Below are positions 32,314 to 40,783 of a DNA stretch of 64,000 nt, in pieces. Position 1 is the stretch's first letter, and the number at the start of each line of letters is the position of its first letter. The stretch comes from an uncultured Clostridia bacterium. GTDB lineage: Bacteria; Bacillota; Clostridia; Christensenellales; UBA1242. The position numbers and the translations under genes were made by a program. The stretch spans positions 1-64,000 of the forward strand of contig CAKVMI010000005.1 in NCBI GenBank assembly GCA_934772525.1. Reading direction: 5' to 3'. The notes beneath the pieces are model-generated. The model was given only the letters and a program-made list of their open reading frames with translations, did no database searches and was not told where the DNA came from.

Positions 32314-33117
32314 ATGCATAAAAAGAGAATTTTATTTTATGAAAGTACGGCAAGAAGTTCGTTCAATTCCGAACCAGAAGCCATAGTAGATGTAGATAAT
32401 CTGTATAAGTCATTTTATGATGATTTCAAGAGGGTTACTGAAGCCATAGAATTTGTTTCTGCTCTAATTAATCGTCAACCGATTTGGACGGTGGTAGATG
32501 GATTAGTCGAAAGGGCGAAGAATGATCGTTGTGACGATAATAGAACCAATTTAGAGGTTGGTTTAAGTGGGCTTTTTAGTTCTTATGTAGGTGTTTTACG
32601 TATGCTAGAAAGTTATACTTCAAGATCGAAATTTAAAAGAGTGAAGGATATGTTATACAATGAGAATGCGACTTTCCGTTTGATGTATGAAATTAAATAT
32701 ATTTTCCGTCCTCGTAAACCAATAAAGTTATATACAAGAGATGGTGCATTTTATTTAAACATTCCTGAAACAATTAGTGACCATGAAGTGTCCGAAGAAA
32801 GATTTGAAAGAGCATTTAAGGGCCTTGACGATGTCAATGTAGATACGCTTTGGCACGATTACAAGCGCACACAAAATAGACTTATTGAGTATTTGATTAT
32901 AGCGACAATTAGCGAAAAACAATTAAGAAAATTTTATAATTGCGTAAAAGTATACGAAAAACCCGACGATATGTTAATGGTAGCAACACAAGAGGGTATT
33001 TTCACTTTTAATGAGCGTATAAATATTGAGAAAACACGTGATTTACTGAGAGTATACGAAAATATACCAGTATCAGATAGAAACAAAATTGCAAGACTTT
33101 TTAACGAGTGTGAATAA
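32314..33117 (+). CDS. Hypothetical protein under Spo0A-box control
   Basis: A 267-residue soluble protein that I do not recognise. It is mainly alpha-helical with many Arg, Lys, Asp and Glu residues and no membrane segment. Regular parts include YKSFYDDFKRVTEAIEFVSA near the N-terminus and NRLIEYLIIATISEKQLRKF near residue 190. The upstream region combines a Spo0A-box array, a promoter and a leader hairpin, which is unusual care for a single gene and suggests stationary-phase or developmental control. Its terminator follows at 33157. Confidence 0.7.
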   Translation: MHKKRILFYESTARSSFNSEPEAIVDVDNLYKSFYDDFKRVTEAIEFVSALINRQPIWTVVDGLVERAKNDRCDDNRTNLEVGLSGLFSSYVGVLRMLESYTSRSKFKRVKDMLYNENATFRLMYEIKYIFRPRKPIKLYTRDGAFYLNIPETISDHEVSEERFERAFKGLDDVNVDTLWHDYKRTQNRLIEYLIIATISEKQLRKFYNCVKVYEKPDDMLMVATQEGIFTFNERINIEKTRDLLRVYENIPVSDRNKIARLFNECE

Positions 33118-33156
33118 AAATTTTTATTGTTAGCCATTTTAAAGTTACAATTACAT

Positions 33157-33197
33157 TAAGTATTGCTCGGTTTAGAGCAATACTTAAAAAGTTTTTA
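33157..33197 (+). terminator. Intrinsic terminator
   Basis: Perfect 11-bp stem AAGTATTGCTC/GAGCAATACTT, followed by AAAAAGTTTTT. Confidence 0.75.
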
Positions 33198-33273
33198 TTG
33201 ATTTTAAAATTACAAAAAATTTTAACAAAGCAAATTTAAATTTTGACAATACTAAAAAAATCGAATAGTTTTT

Positions 33274-33306
33274 AAGGGGTGGTAAAGAAAATTCGCCCCT
33301 TTTTTA
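33274..33306 (+). terminator. Second terminator-like hairpin
   Basis: AAGGGG pairs with CCCCTT across a ~16-nt loop, followed by TTTTATT. Confidence 0.7.
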
Positions 33307-33333
33307 TTGCAAAAATTTTTGTATATTATTCAT

Positions 33334-33363
33334 TTGTTCGAGCGAATTTTGGTATGGTATAAT
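33334..33363 (+). promoter_or_regulatory. Promoter of the NUDIX-fusion gene
   Basis: TTGTTC (33334-33339), 18-bp spacer with extended TGG, TATAAT (33358-33363). Confidence 0.6.
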
Positions 33364-33384
33364 AAAACAAAAAGGATAAAGAGT

Positions 33385-34224
33385 ATGAAAGTAGTTACAA
33401 TTTGTGGAAGTATGCAATTTTCTCAAGAAATGCAAAAGATTGCAGGAGATTTAGCTATTAAAAATGGCTGGTGTGTATTGCAATGCGTGTATGGGATAGA
33501 TAAAAATTCTTTAACAGAAGAACAAATAGCACAACTAAAAGCAGAACATCTAAAAAGAATAGAGTTGTCTGACGCAATATACATTGTAAACATTGGTGGG
33601 TTTACTGGCGAGTCCACCAAAATTGAAATTGAATTTGCAAAAGAACATCAAAAAGAAATAATTTACCATGAATTTAACTTGCGAGAGGAACTTGAAAGTT
33701 ACACGCCCTTTGATAAGCACGAAAAAGAAAATGTACAAAAGGTCATTCAGTTTTTAACCACGCATTCAAATTGTTACGATAGGTCTAATTTAGAAGGTCA
33801 CATTACTGCCGGCGGACTAGTTGTAGACCTTGATGGCAACGTTCTTTTAAATCATCACAAAAAAACGGGTTTATGGTTTCAGTTCGGTGGTCATAGCGAC
33901 GGTGAAAGTAATTGCATAAATGTTGCCAGAAGAGAAATAAGCGAAGAAGCTGGTATTTATGATTGTAAACTAATGTCGGACAAAATTTTAGATGTGGACG
34001 TTCAACAAATTGCGTATAGTGCAAAAAAGAATGAACCCGAACATTTGCATTTTGACATAAACTTCTTGTTTGCTGTAAAAAACAAGGAATTTAAAATATC
34101 TAACGAGTCCACTGAAATAAAGTGGGTAACATTAGATGAAGCAAAAAGATTAATAAGCCCGAAAGACCACGCAATGCAACGAATGTTAGAAAAATACAAA
34201 AATCTTTTAGAAAGTTCTAGGTAA
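33385..34224 (+). CDS. Deoxyribosyltransferase/SLOG-like domain fused to NUDIX hydrolase
   Basis: A 279-residue two-domain enzyme. Residues 1-~95 have a Rossmann-like start (VVTICGSMQF), a SDAIYIVNIGGFTGESTKIE segment and a nearby Glu, the pattern of nucleoside 2-deoxyribosyltransferase-like proteins. Residues ~135-279 form a NUDIX domain with the box GGHSDGESNCINVARREISE followed by EAG (about 168-190), so the metal-binding Glu residues are intact. Nucleotide clean-up or signalling is a reasonable guess. Start at 33385 after AAAGGA; the longer frame from 33307 crosses the promoter. It is followed 5 bp later by the glycosylase gene. Confidence 0.75.
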   Translation: MKVVTICGSMQFSQEMQKIAGDLAIKNGWCVLQCVYGIDKNSLTEEQIAQLKAEHLKRIELSDAIYIVNIGGFTGESTKIEIEFAKEHQKEIIYHEFNLREELESYTPFDKHEKENVQKVIQFLTTHSNCYDRSNLEGHITAGGLVVDLDGNVLLNHHKKTGLWFQFGGHSDGESNCINVARREISEEAGIYDCKLMSDKILDVDVQQIAYSAKKNEPEHLHFDINFLFAVKNKEFKISNESTEIKWVTLDEAKRLISPKDHAMQRMLEKYKNLLESSR

Positions 34225-34229
34225 ACTCT

Positions 34230-34880
34230 ATGATGAATGAACAAATAAGAAAAGAAAATATCTTTACCAGTGAAAAAGAAATAGCCGATTTAATTAATAG
34301 TTGTACAAAGTGTGGAAATTTACCGAAACTTGCTTGTAACTCTATAAAACTGGGTAAAAGCCGAATATTGGTACTCGGAGAGTCACCAGCAAAGGATGGT
34401 TGGATAGTTACAGGGCGAGCGTTTTACAATAAAGATAATAAGTTGCAAGCGAGCGGGAAAGTTTTAGATAGGTTACTCAATTTAAGCGGGCTTACAATAG
34501 ATGATATTAATTTTACCGAAGTTTGTAAGTGTGTTATAACAGATCGCAAGCAATTACGTAATTGTTGTAATAATTGCAAAGAAATCTTGTTTAAGCAATT
34601 AGAGAAATTTGATTTTGATATTATTTTACCAATGGGGCAATTTCCTACAGAGACAATCCTAGGCATTAAAATTGCAAGGTTATCCGATGTGGTAGGTAAA
34701 GTTCAAAAAATTAAAGTTGGGAATACCGAAAAAATTGTAATACCAATTTACCATACGTCACCCGCAAACCCGCTATGTTTCAAAGGTAACGAGCCAATAT
34801 TAAGGAGAAAATATGCAACATATTGCAATCTTAAAACAACCATTTTTCGATATGGTTTTAAGTGGAGAAAAAACTATTGA
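34230..34880 (+). CDS. Uracil-DNA glycosylase-superfamily protein
   Basis: A 216-residue UDG-fold protein. ILVLGESPAKDGWIVTGRAF matches the N-terminal G-E-x-P ... G-R-A-F loop, and HTSPANP near residue 175 matches the C-terminal H-P/S-S-P loop. Cysteines in CTKCG, CKC and CCNNC (around 26-30, 95 and 112-116) are suited to an iron-sulfur cluster as in type 4/5 enzymes, though spacing differs. The last ~20 residues run 68 bp into the ASCH gene and look non-native. Uracil removal is thus inferred, not certain. Confidence 0.65.
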   Translation: MMNEQIRKENIFTSEKEIADLINSCTKCGNLPKLACNSIKLGKSRILVLGESPAKDGWIVTGRAFYNKDNKLQASGKVLDRLLNLSGLTIDDINFTEVCKCVITDRKQLRNCCNNCKEILFKQLEKFDFDIILPMGQFPTETILGIKIARLSDVVGKVQKIKVGNTEKIVIPIYHTSPANPLCFKGNEPILRRKYATYCNLKTTIFRYGFKWRKNY

Positions 34881-35199
34881 AAGTAGATGGAGTATGGTTA
34901 AAGTCGCTCCATATAAAAAAGTTTCAGTTGGGGATAAAATTTTACTTAAAGAAACCGGTAAAGATGTAACGGCGATTGCAAATGTTAAGAAAGTCCAGTT
35001 TTATGAACTAACGCCAGAGATAGTTGAAGACATTAGAATAAAATATGGAAAGCAGATTGGAACGGATAAGTTTGAAGATTGGAAGTCTACTCTTCAAAAA
35101 AAATATTGTACATTAATTTGGTTAGATGAAGTAACGCCAGTAGCACCTATAAAAGTAAAGCGAAGTAATGGTGCAGGCTGGATAGTTTTAAAAGATTAG
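34813..35199 (+). CDS. ASCH-domain protein
   Basis: A 128-residue single ASCH domain, a beta-barrel related to PUA and thought to bind RNA or nucleotides. It has the landmark pattern ILKQPFFDMVLSGEKTIESR near the N-terminus, GDKILLKETG and a closing strand. A strong AAGGAG lies upstream of ATG, inside the previous gene, which it overlaps by 68 bp. It is the last gene of the NUDIX-UDG-ASCH operon, which as a set suggests nucleic-acid or nucleotide quality control. Confidence 0.8.
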   Translation: MQHIAILKQPFFDMVLSGEKTIESRWSMVKVAPYKKVSVGDKILLKETGKDVTAIANVKKVQFYELTPEIVEDIRIKYGKQIGTDKFEDWKSTLQKKYCTLIWLDEVTPVAPIKVKRSNGAGWIVLKD

Positions 35200-35211
35200 T
35201 TTAAATGAACG

Positions 35212-35243
35212 TTCGGGAGATTATTGTTCTTCCGAATTTTTTT
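35212..35243 (+). terminator. Intrinsic terminator
   Basis: TTCGGGAGA pairs with TCTTCCGAA (one G-T), followed by TTTTTTT. Confidence 0.8.
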
Positions 35244-35369
35244 GTAACAAAATGTAAAGGCATGCAAATAATATTTATGACATCAAAATAGTTAAATTTG
35301 AATAAATTGTGAAATCTTTAATTTTAGTTGCAAATTTAATTATTGAAGAGTAAGTTTATGTAAATTTTG

Positions 35370-35398
35370 TTTACAATAATTACAAAATTATGTATAAT
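35370..35398 (+). promoter_or_regulatory. Promoter of the glycolipid operon
   Basis: TTTACA (35370-35375), 17-bp spacer, TATAAT (35393-35398), 28 bp before the GTG start. Confidence 0.75.
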
Positions 35399-35426
35399 AT
35401 TACAAAAAGTGACAAAGGAGAACAAT

Positions 35427-36593
35427 GTGGATAAAAAGAAAATTTTAGTTACATTTATTGAGTCTGGCTTTGGACATATTACAAGTGCGAAAGCCATTTC
35501 GGATAGTTTAAAAGAGCAATACGGCGAAAAATATAATATTATAGATTGCAACATTATGAAGGACAGCGAAAAGACGGTTACATTCGAAAAGTTTCTAACT
35601 AAGCAGACCAAAGCCACAAACAAAATTCACGGCTATGGCTTTTTTATATTTACAATACTAGAAGCGTTTGGCGGTGCTAAGTTTTTAAGGTTTACTCATA
35701 GCACATTTTTCCATAGTTATGTGCAAGCAACAATAGAAGCCTTTGAAAAGTACAAGCCCGATGTAATTGTTAGTACACACTACTTTATTACTTATTGTGC
35801 GGTAGAGTACAAGCGCAAAGTTGATAATAATTGCTTAATAGTAACATACAATCCAGATAACAATGTTCACCCATGGTGGGATAATAGGAATGGTATATTC
35901 ATAACCAACAATATTTATGCAACTGAAGAAGCCGTAGAAAAACGCAAATTTAAAAGTGAAAATTGCAAAACAGTAAATTTTGCTTGTAGAACCGATTTAT
36001 TGGAGTGTAATGAGTCAAAAGAGTTTTATCGTGAAAAATACGGAATAGATAAAGATACTTTTTGCGTAATAGTTGCCGATGGCGGATATGCATTAGGTAA
36101 GTGTAAAGCGGTTACAAATGAATTATTAAAAACCAACAAAAAGATAACTATAATTGCCGTTGCTGGTAAAAATGAAAAGGTGTACAATTACTTTTTAAAT
36201 AAAAACCCAAAAGAAAATATTTCCTTTATGTCACTACCTTTTGTAAAAAATATTTACGAACTATATAGAGCGGCAGATTTATTTATTACAAAGGCAGGTC
36301 CAAATGCCGTATTAGATTGTGTATTTATGAATACACCAATTTTGATAGATTACTATCCACATCCAATAGAAAAAGCAACCAAAAAATTGTTTGTAGATAA
36401 GTTTAGATGTGGTGAATACATTAAGTCACCTCGAAAGATAAGAAAACGAGTAGAAGAACTAATAGAAAATCCACACATATTAGATGAATACGTAAAAAAC
36501 ACATACAACTTCAAAAAAGAATGCAATGGGGCGAGTGAAATTGCATGTATAATAGATGAAGCACTTACCCAAAAGGAAAAGGATGAAAATTAG
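35427..36593 (+). CDS. Diacylglycerol glycosyltransferase (MGDG synthase/UgtP family)
   Basis: A 388-residue GT28-type glycosyltransferase that would add a sugar to diacylglycerol at the membrane. The N-terminal ESGFGHITSAKAISDSL is the family's G-x-G-H loop. VTYNPDNNVHPWW is the acceptor part, and the UDP-sugar site includes TKAGPNAVLD and DYYPHPIEKAT. The start is GTG at 35427, directly after AAGGAGAACAAT; the longer frame crosses the promoter. The acyltransferase gene overlaps its end by 11 bp, so both act in membrane lipid synthesis. Confidence 0.85.
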   Translation: MDKKKILVTFIESGFGHITSAKAISDSLKEQYGEKYNIIDCNIMKDSEKTVTFEKFLTKQTKATNKIHGYGFFIFTILEAFGGAKFLRFTHSTFFHSYVQATIEAFEKYKPDVIVSTHYFITYCAVEYKRKVDNNCLIVTYNPDNNVHPWWDNRNGIFITNNIYATEEAVEKRKFKSENCKTVNFACRTDLLECNESKEFYREKYGIDKDTFCVIVADGGYALGKCKAVTNELLKTNKKITIIAVAGKNEKVYNYFLNKNPKENISFMSLPFVKNIYELYRAADLFITKAGPNAVLDCVFMNTPILIDYYPHPIEKATKKLFVDKFRCGEYIKSPRKIRKRVEELIENPHILDEYVKNTYNFKKECNGASEIACIIDEALTQKEKDEN

Positions 36594-37389
36594 CGAATAC
36601 GATCAAAAAATGGCAGAGTTAGAAGCCGAAGGCAAGTATGATATTGATGTAAATTATGGCGAATACATTGGGGTGAAAACTCAAGAGCCAAATCACCGAT
36701 ATATTTACAATAGATTTATAGATAAGGTTTATTATTGCATTTTAAGGACGGTTATGTTTATATTTGCACCAATACTTTTGTTCTTTACATATAGACTTAG
36801 AATTCGTGGAAGAAAGAACCTAAAAAAGGGAGGAAAGGGTGCAATTATTGTAAGTAACCACGTGGCACTACTAGATAGTTTAATTATTAAGCAAGCAGTA
36901 CTAACTCACATTTATTATGTAGCGGGTGCACACAATAATAAGGTTGGTTTTGGCGGATACACACTAAAAATATTAGGGCTTATGCCATTATCTAATTTGT
37001 TTTCAAATCAAAAGAATTTAAATAAAGCAATAGAAACGCATTTAAAAAATAAAAAATATGTTTTTGTTGCACCCGAACAAGCTATGTGGCGTGGGTACAA
37101 AAAATTAAGACCATTTAAAAATGGGGCGTTCTATTATGCGGTTAAAAATGATACTCCAGTAATACCAATGGTTTTGTTACTACGAGAACCAAACGCTTGG
37201 GATAAACTCTTTGGACGACGCTTTAAAGTGACCATAGAGATATTAAAAAAGGAGTACCCAGATAAAAGTCTTCTACAAAAAGAAGCAGTTGAAGAACTAA
37301 ATAAAAGGGTTCGCCACGCAATGGTTAGTAGGATGAATGAGTTTTATGGAATGGAATGTGATGTTACAAAAAAATATCATACAATTTAG
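36583..37389 (+). CDS. PlsC-type lysophospholipid acyltransferase
   Basis: A 268-residue membrane acyltransferase. After ~40 polar residues a hydrophobic segment (about 50-70) leads into the catalytic motif NHVALLD (family N-H-x-x-x-x-D), and later APEQAMWRG fills the P-E-G-x-R-like position. The residue after PE is Gln, not Gly. Start at ATG 36583 preceded by AAAAGGAAAAGG, overlapping the glycosyltransferase stop. It is probably an acyltransferase for lysophosphatidate or a glycolipid in the same pathway. Confidence 0.85.
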   Translation: MKISEYDQKMAELEAEGKYDIDVNYGEYIGVKTQEPNHRYIYNRFIDKVYYCILRTVMFIFAPILLFFTYRLRIRGRKNLKKGGKGAIIVSNHVALLDSLIIKQAVLTHIYYVAGAHNNKVGFGGYTLKILGLMPLSNLFSNQKNLNKAIETHLKNKKYVFVAPEQAMWRGYKKLRPFKNGAFYYAVKNDTPVIPMVLLLREPNAWDKLFGRRFKVTIEILKKEYPDKSLLQKEAVEELNKRVRHAMVSRMNEFYGMECDVTKKYHTI

Positions 37390-37568
37390 AAAGTGACGCC
37401 AAATAGAAAAAACAAAGGTGTGACATGAATAAAAGATACAAAATAACTAGATGAATATTTTATTTTTGGACTATTGCAGTTTATAACTGGCGTTATATGT
37501 TTAATTGGATACAAGCAAAGTCAGTTCCATTTTGATGAAACTCAATACAACAACATTGGCACAGATAA
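37390..37568 (+). other. Degraded coding relic
   Basis: A frame here encodes LLQFITGVICLIGYKQSQFH before a stop, looking like a remnant of a membrane protein, but without start or ribosome site. Confidence 0.3.
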
Positions 37569-38003
37569 AACAAAGTAGGTAGTATACTTTTCAAGACTGG
37601 GTATACAAAAAAAATAGCATATCAAATTGCGGATAATGAAGGTGCAGATATTTTAGAATTAGAAACGCCAGAGAGAACCAAAGGTAACTTAGGGTTTTGG
37701 TGGTGTGGTAGATTCGGGATGCGTAAGTGGGGAATGCCACTTAAAGAATTAAAACTAGACCCAGTCAAATACGACTTAGTAATAATTTGCTCACCAACTT
37801 GGGTATTTAGCGTGTCGGCACCAGTAAGAGAATTTTGCAAAATGTATAGTGGAAAGTTAAAAAATGTTAGTTTCCATTTGTTGCACTTTATGAATTGCAA
37901 ATTTGGAAGCATAAAAAAAGAAGTGAATGATTTACTAAAACTTGAGTGTCATGACTTTAACTCTTATTCGTGTCATTATGGTGATATTAAAAAACTTCAA
38001 TAA
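37569..38003 (+). pseudogene. Flavodoxin-like gene lacking its start
   Basis: An open frame of ~144 codons with no ATG before 37719. It reads KTGYTKKIAYQIADNEGAD (flavodoxin S-x-T-G-N-T FMN loop, here LFKTGYT) and later DLVIICSPTWVFSVSAPVRE, the second flavin loop. The N-terminal strand is damaged, and the phosphate-binding loop has lost its usual Ser and Asn. An expressed truncated form from 37719 is possible but would lack the FMN site. No ribosome site is seen. Confidence 0.55.
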
Positions 38004-38083
38004 TAACAAAAGTTTACGGGCGATAAATAAAGTTTTATTAAAATTCACACATACTAAAATAAATAAATGGAGTAGAGATAGTT

Positions 38084-40096
38084 TTGAAAAAAATTAGGTT
38101 TGCTTTAATGCGATATAAAAATTTTTTAGTGAGTTTTATTCTTTCCTTTTTGTGCTTAGTAGGATTAATTAATTGCTTTATGATTTCGGGATTTAAAGTA
38201 AGTGCCGAAAGTGTACATAGTTTTAGCAATACAACGGAAACTAGTGCGGTTAATTTTACTAACTTGGTAGTGTTTGTTAAGTTTAAAGGGGAAGATGAAT
38301 TTGTAGATACACCAAACGGAACGGCAGGTATTAGTACAAAACGACTCATAGACAATAGTTATATCAATGCAAATTATTCGGCAAAAGACTATTTTTATAT
38401 AGTTTCAAACGACAAAGTAAATATGCAAAATGTGTATTTATTTGGAGAAAAGGGTGGTTCTATTACGCTTAGCAATACTCGTGGATTCTATTCGGAGTAT
38501 AAAGAAACAAATGAAGAAGGTTACACGCAATCGGAATATTATTCGAGAATGCTTGAGTTAAAGCAAGATTGGGCAAGTGCTATAAATAATGCAATAACTA
38601 ACGGGTCGAGTTTAACGGATATAGATAATTTAAAGCATTATGATTTTTCTGAGTTAGATAAGGATAACGACGGGTATATAGATTGTTTAACAATAGTGTA
38701 TAAATACTCCGACGAGTATAGCGTATCTTGGGGCGGATGTTTATGGAATTACAAAGACGTATACACGGGTGTTGAAATACAAAATGGCAGTAAAACTATT
38801 GTAAGTAAAAATTATGTACAACTAACGGCAAATTGCACTTCTATATATTCAGATAGTGAAGGAACATCGTTTACCAATCTTAAATCTATTATCCATGAAA
38901 CGGGACATATCTTTGGACTAAAAGACTTGTATAGAAGCGAGAGCGTTTCACCCGTTTACTATATGTCAGCTATGGCAAAGGCAATTTCTCCTGTACCACA
39001 ATTTTTTTCAGCTAAAGAAAGGGAATCTCTTGGATGGTTAAACGCAAATAACATAAAAGATATTACGGCAAACGGCACCTATACTATTTATGCGACTAAA
39101 AGTGAAACTCAAAGTGATGTGATTGCGTATAAGTTAAACATTCCAAGCATAAATAAAGATTTATATTTAGAATATCGTAAGTTTGATAGTGACATAAATA
39201 AGTACGATACTCAGCAAAAAGTAATTTATACGTCGGATGGCAATAAGTTAAATCAGATTTATCTAAAAAGCGGACTTTTATGCTTTTTGGTTCGTGCAAA
39301 TACAAAATTCCCAAGCAACTTAAATACTACGGGTAGCAATTGGGATATGGAAGTACTCGGCGGAACATATAGTACAAAGTCTGATGCAGGGCTTGGAGTC
39401 AATGATTTTTTAGATATTACCGATAGTATTAATGTAGAAGTATTAGAAATGAGCGACGAAAGTTTAACCTTTCAAATTAATGGTATACAAGAATCACACA
39501 CCCATAACATAGTTCATCATGAAGCAAAAAATTCTACATGTATCAATAGCGGGAATATTGAATATTGGAGTTGCACCGATTGCGGAAAATATTTTAGCGA
39601 CGCCGAACTTACAACCGAAATTACTTATGAACAAACCATAACGCAAACCGTTCCGCATACTAAGGTTACCATGTATGGATATGACGCAACTTGCACGGGC
39701 GATGGTTTAACGGACGGCATAAAATGTAGTGTATGTAACCAAATATTAACCCCGCAAAGCACAATACCAAAAATTCCGCATACCGAAAGTGATTGGATAG
39801 TGGACAATATCGCAACAAAAGAAAGCGTAGGACATAAACATACCGAATGTACAATGTGTCATACGGTTTTAAAAGAGCAAGAAATTTTGTATGTAGAAGC
39901 AGAAGATGGGAGTGGCGGGAGTGATAAAACGGGTGGCTCTACTAACGAAACAAGCGATGCTTTAGGAAATGAAGAAGATACCAAAGCATCCAATTTTACA
40001 ACAATAGAAGTTGTGACAATGGTCGGTAGCGTTGGCTTGAGTGTAGGTGTAGTTGTTGTATTTATAGTTATTAGAAAGAAGAATATAAAGCACTAA
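38084..40096 (+). CDS. Secreted, membrane-anchored M6-like metalloprotease
   Basis: A 670-residue exported protease. A signal peptide covers residues ~1-43. A calcium-loop-like DKDNDGYID lies near 200. The zinc site HETGHIFGLKDLY (about 272-284) has the H-E-x-x-H-x-x-G-x-x-D pattern of M6/immune-inhibitor-A proteases. From ~470 three Cys-rich repeats follow (CTDCGKYF, CSVCNQ, CTMCH), common on surface proteins of gut Firmicutes. A Gly/Ser linker, a membrane segment (about 640-662) and a basic tail anchor it; no LPxTG is present. Start is TTG after GGAG. It probably degrades host or surface proteins. Confidence 0.85.
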   Translation: MKKIRFALMRYKNFLVSFILSFLCLVGLINCFMISGFKVSAESVHSFSNTTETSAVNFTNLVVFVKFKGEDEFVDTPNGTAGISTKRLIDNSYINANYSAKDYFYIVSNDKVNMQNVYLFGEKGGSITLSNTRGFYSEYKETNEEGYTQSEYYSRMLELKQDWASAINNAITNGSSLTDIDNLKHYDFSELDKDNDGYIDCLTIVYKYSDEYSVSWGGCLWNYKDVYTGVEIQNGSKTIVSKNYVQLTANCTSIYSDSEGTSFTNLKSIIHETGHIFGLKDLYRSESVSPVYYMSAMAKAISPVPQFFSAKERESLGWLNANNIKDITANGTYTIYATKSETQSDVIAYKLNIPSINKDLYLEYRKFDSDINKYDTQQKVIYTSDGNKLNQIYLKSGLLCFLVRANTKFPSNLNTTGSNWDMEVLGGTYSTKSDAGLGVNDFLDITDSINVEVLEMSDESLTFQINGIQESHTHNIVHHEAKNSTCINSGNIEYWSCTDCGKYFSDAELTTEITYEQTITQTVPHTKVTMYGYDATCTGDGLTDGIKCSVCNQILTPQSTIPKIPHTESDWIVDNIATKESVGHKHTECTMCHTVLKEQEILYVEAEDGSGGSDKTGGSTNETSDALGNEEDTKASNFTTIEVVTMVGSVGLSVGVVVVFIVIRKKNIKH

Positions 40097-40135
40097 ATGT
40101 TCTAAAAACAAAATAAAAAATTAAGGGAGTGAAGA

Positions 40136-40507
40136 ATGGAAAAAGTTTATGTAACTTACGAACAGATTAATGAGTATATAGATAACGTAGTCCAAGATTT
40201 GAAAAAACGTGGCATAAAGCCAACTGGTGTGTATGGTCCACCAAGGGGCGGACTTATATTTGCAACGCTTTTATCATACAAAATGGATATCCCACTTTTG
40301 TTAAACGCATCAAAGGGATGCGTAATAATAGACGATATTGCGGATAGTGGAAGAACATTATTACATTTTACCGAGAATGATACTCAATTTAATAAGTACT
40401 ATATTACCACGATGTATTATCACGAAAGAAGTGCGGTAAAGCCCGATTATTATATGCATCTAAAGAAAGACCGCTGGATAGTTTACCCTTATGAATATGA
40501 CAATTAA
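40136..40507 (+). CDS. Phosphoribosyltransferase-family protein
   Basis: A 123-residue type I phosphoribosyltransferase fold. The PRPP-binding signature CVIIDDIADSGRTLL is at about residues 62-76, preceded by the GPPRGGLIFATLLSY loop. The length is short for a purine PRTase (usually ~150-200) but matches small xanthine-PRTase-like proteins. GGGAG precedes ATG, and a terminator follows. The base acted on is not predictable. Confidence 0.8.
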   Translation: MEKVYVTYEQINEYIDNVVQDLKKRGIKPTGVYGPPRGGLIFATLLSYKMDIPLLLNASKGCVIIDDIADSGRTLLHFTENDTQFNKYYITTMYYHERSAVKPDYYMHLKKDRWIVYPYEYDN

Positions 40508-40540
40508 AAAATAAAAATAAATTTAATACATTAAAATTTT

Positions 40541-40577
40541 AGAACCTTATGGATGCTTCATAGGGTTCTTTATTTTT
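40541..40577 (+). terminator. Intrinsic terminator
   Basis: AGAACC(T)TATG pairs with CATA(G)GGTTCT, followed by TTATTTTT. The gap to 40783 is AT-rich and otherwise empty. Confidence 0.75.
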
Positions 40578-40783
40578 GATAGGAAAATTACTTCATTAAC
40601 TTTATTCATATTTAACATAAGATAGGGTTATTTATACCCACTAAAACTTATTATTAGCTTAATTTAAAAAATTTTTTAAAGTCTATCAATAGATAGTAAG
40701 CCCAAAAGAATTTGTTTAATAGTTAAAATTTATTATGAAAAATGTTTTGTTTATGTTACACTAAAACAAAAAGGGAGTAAAAT

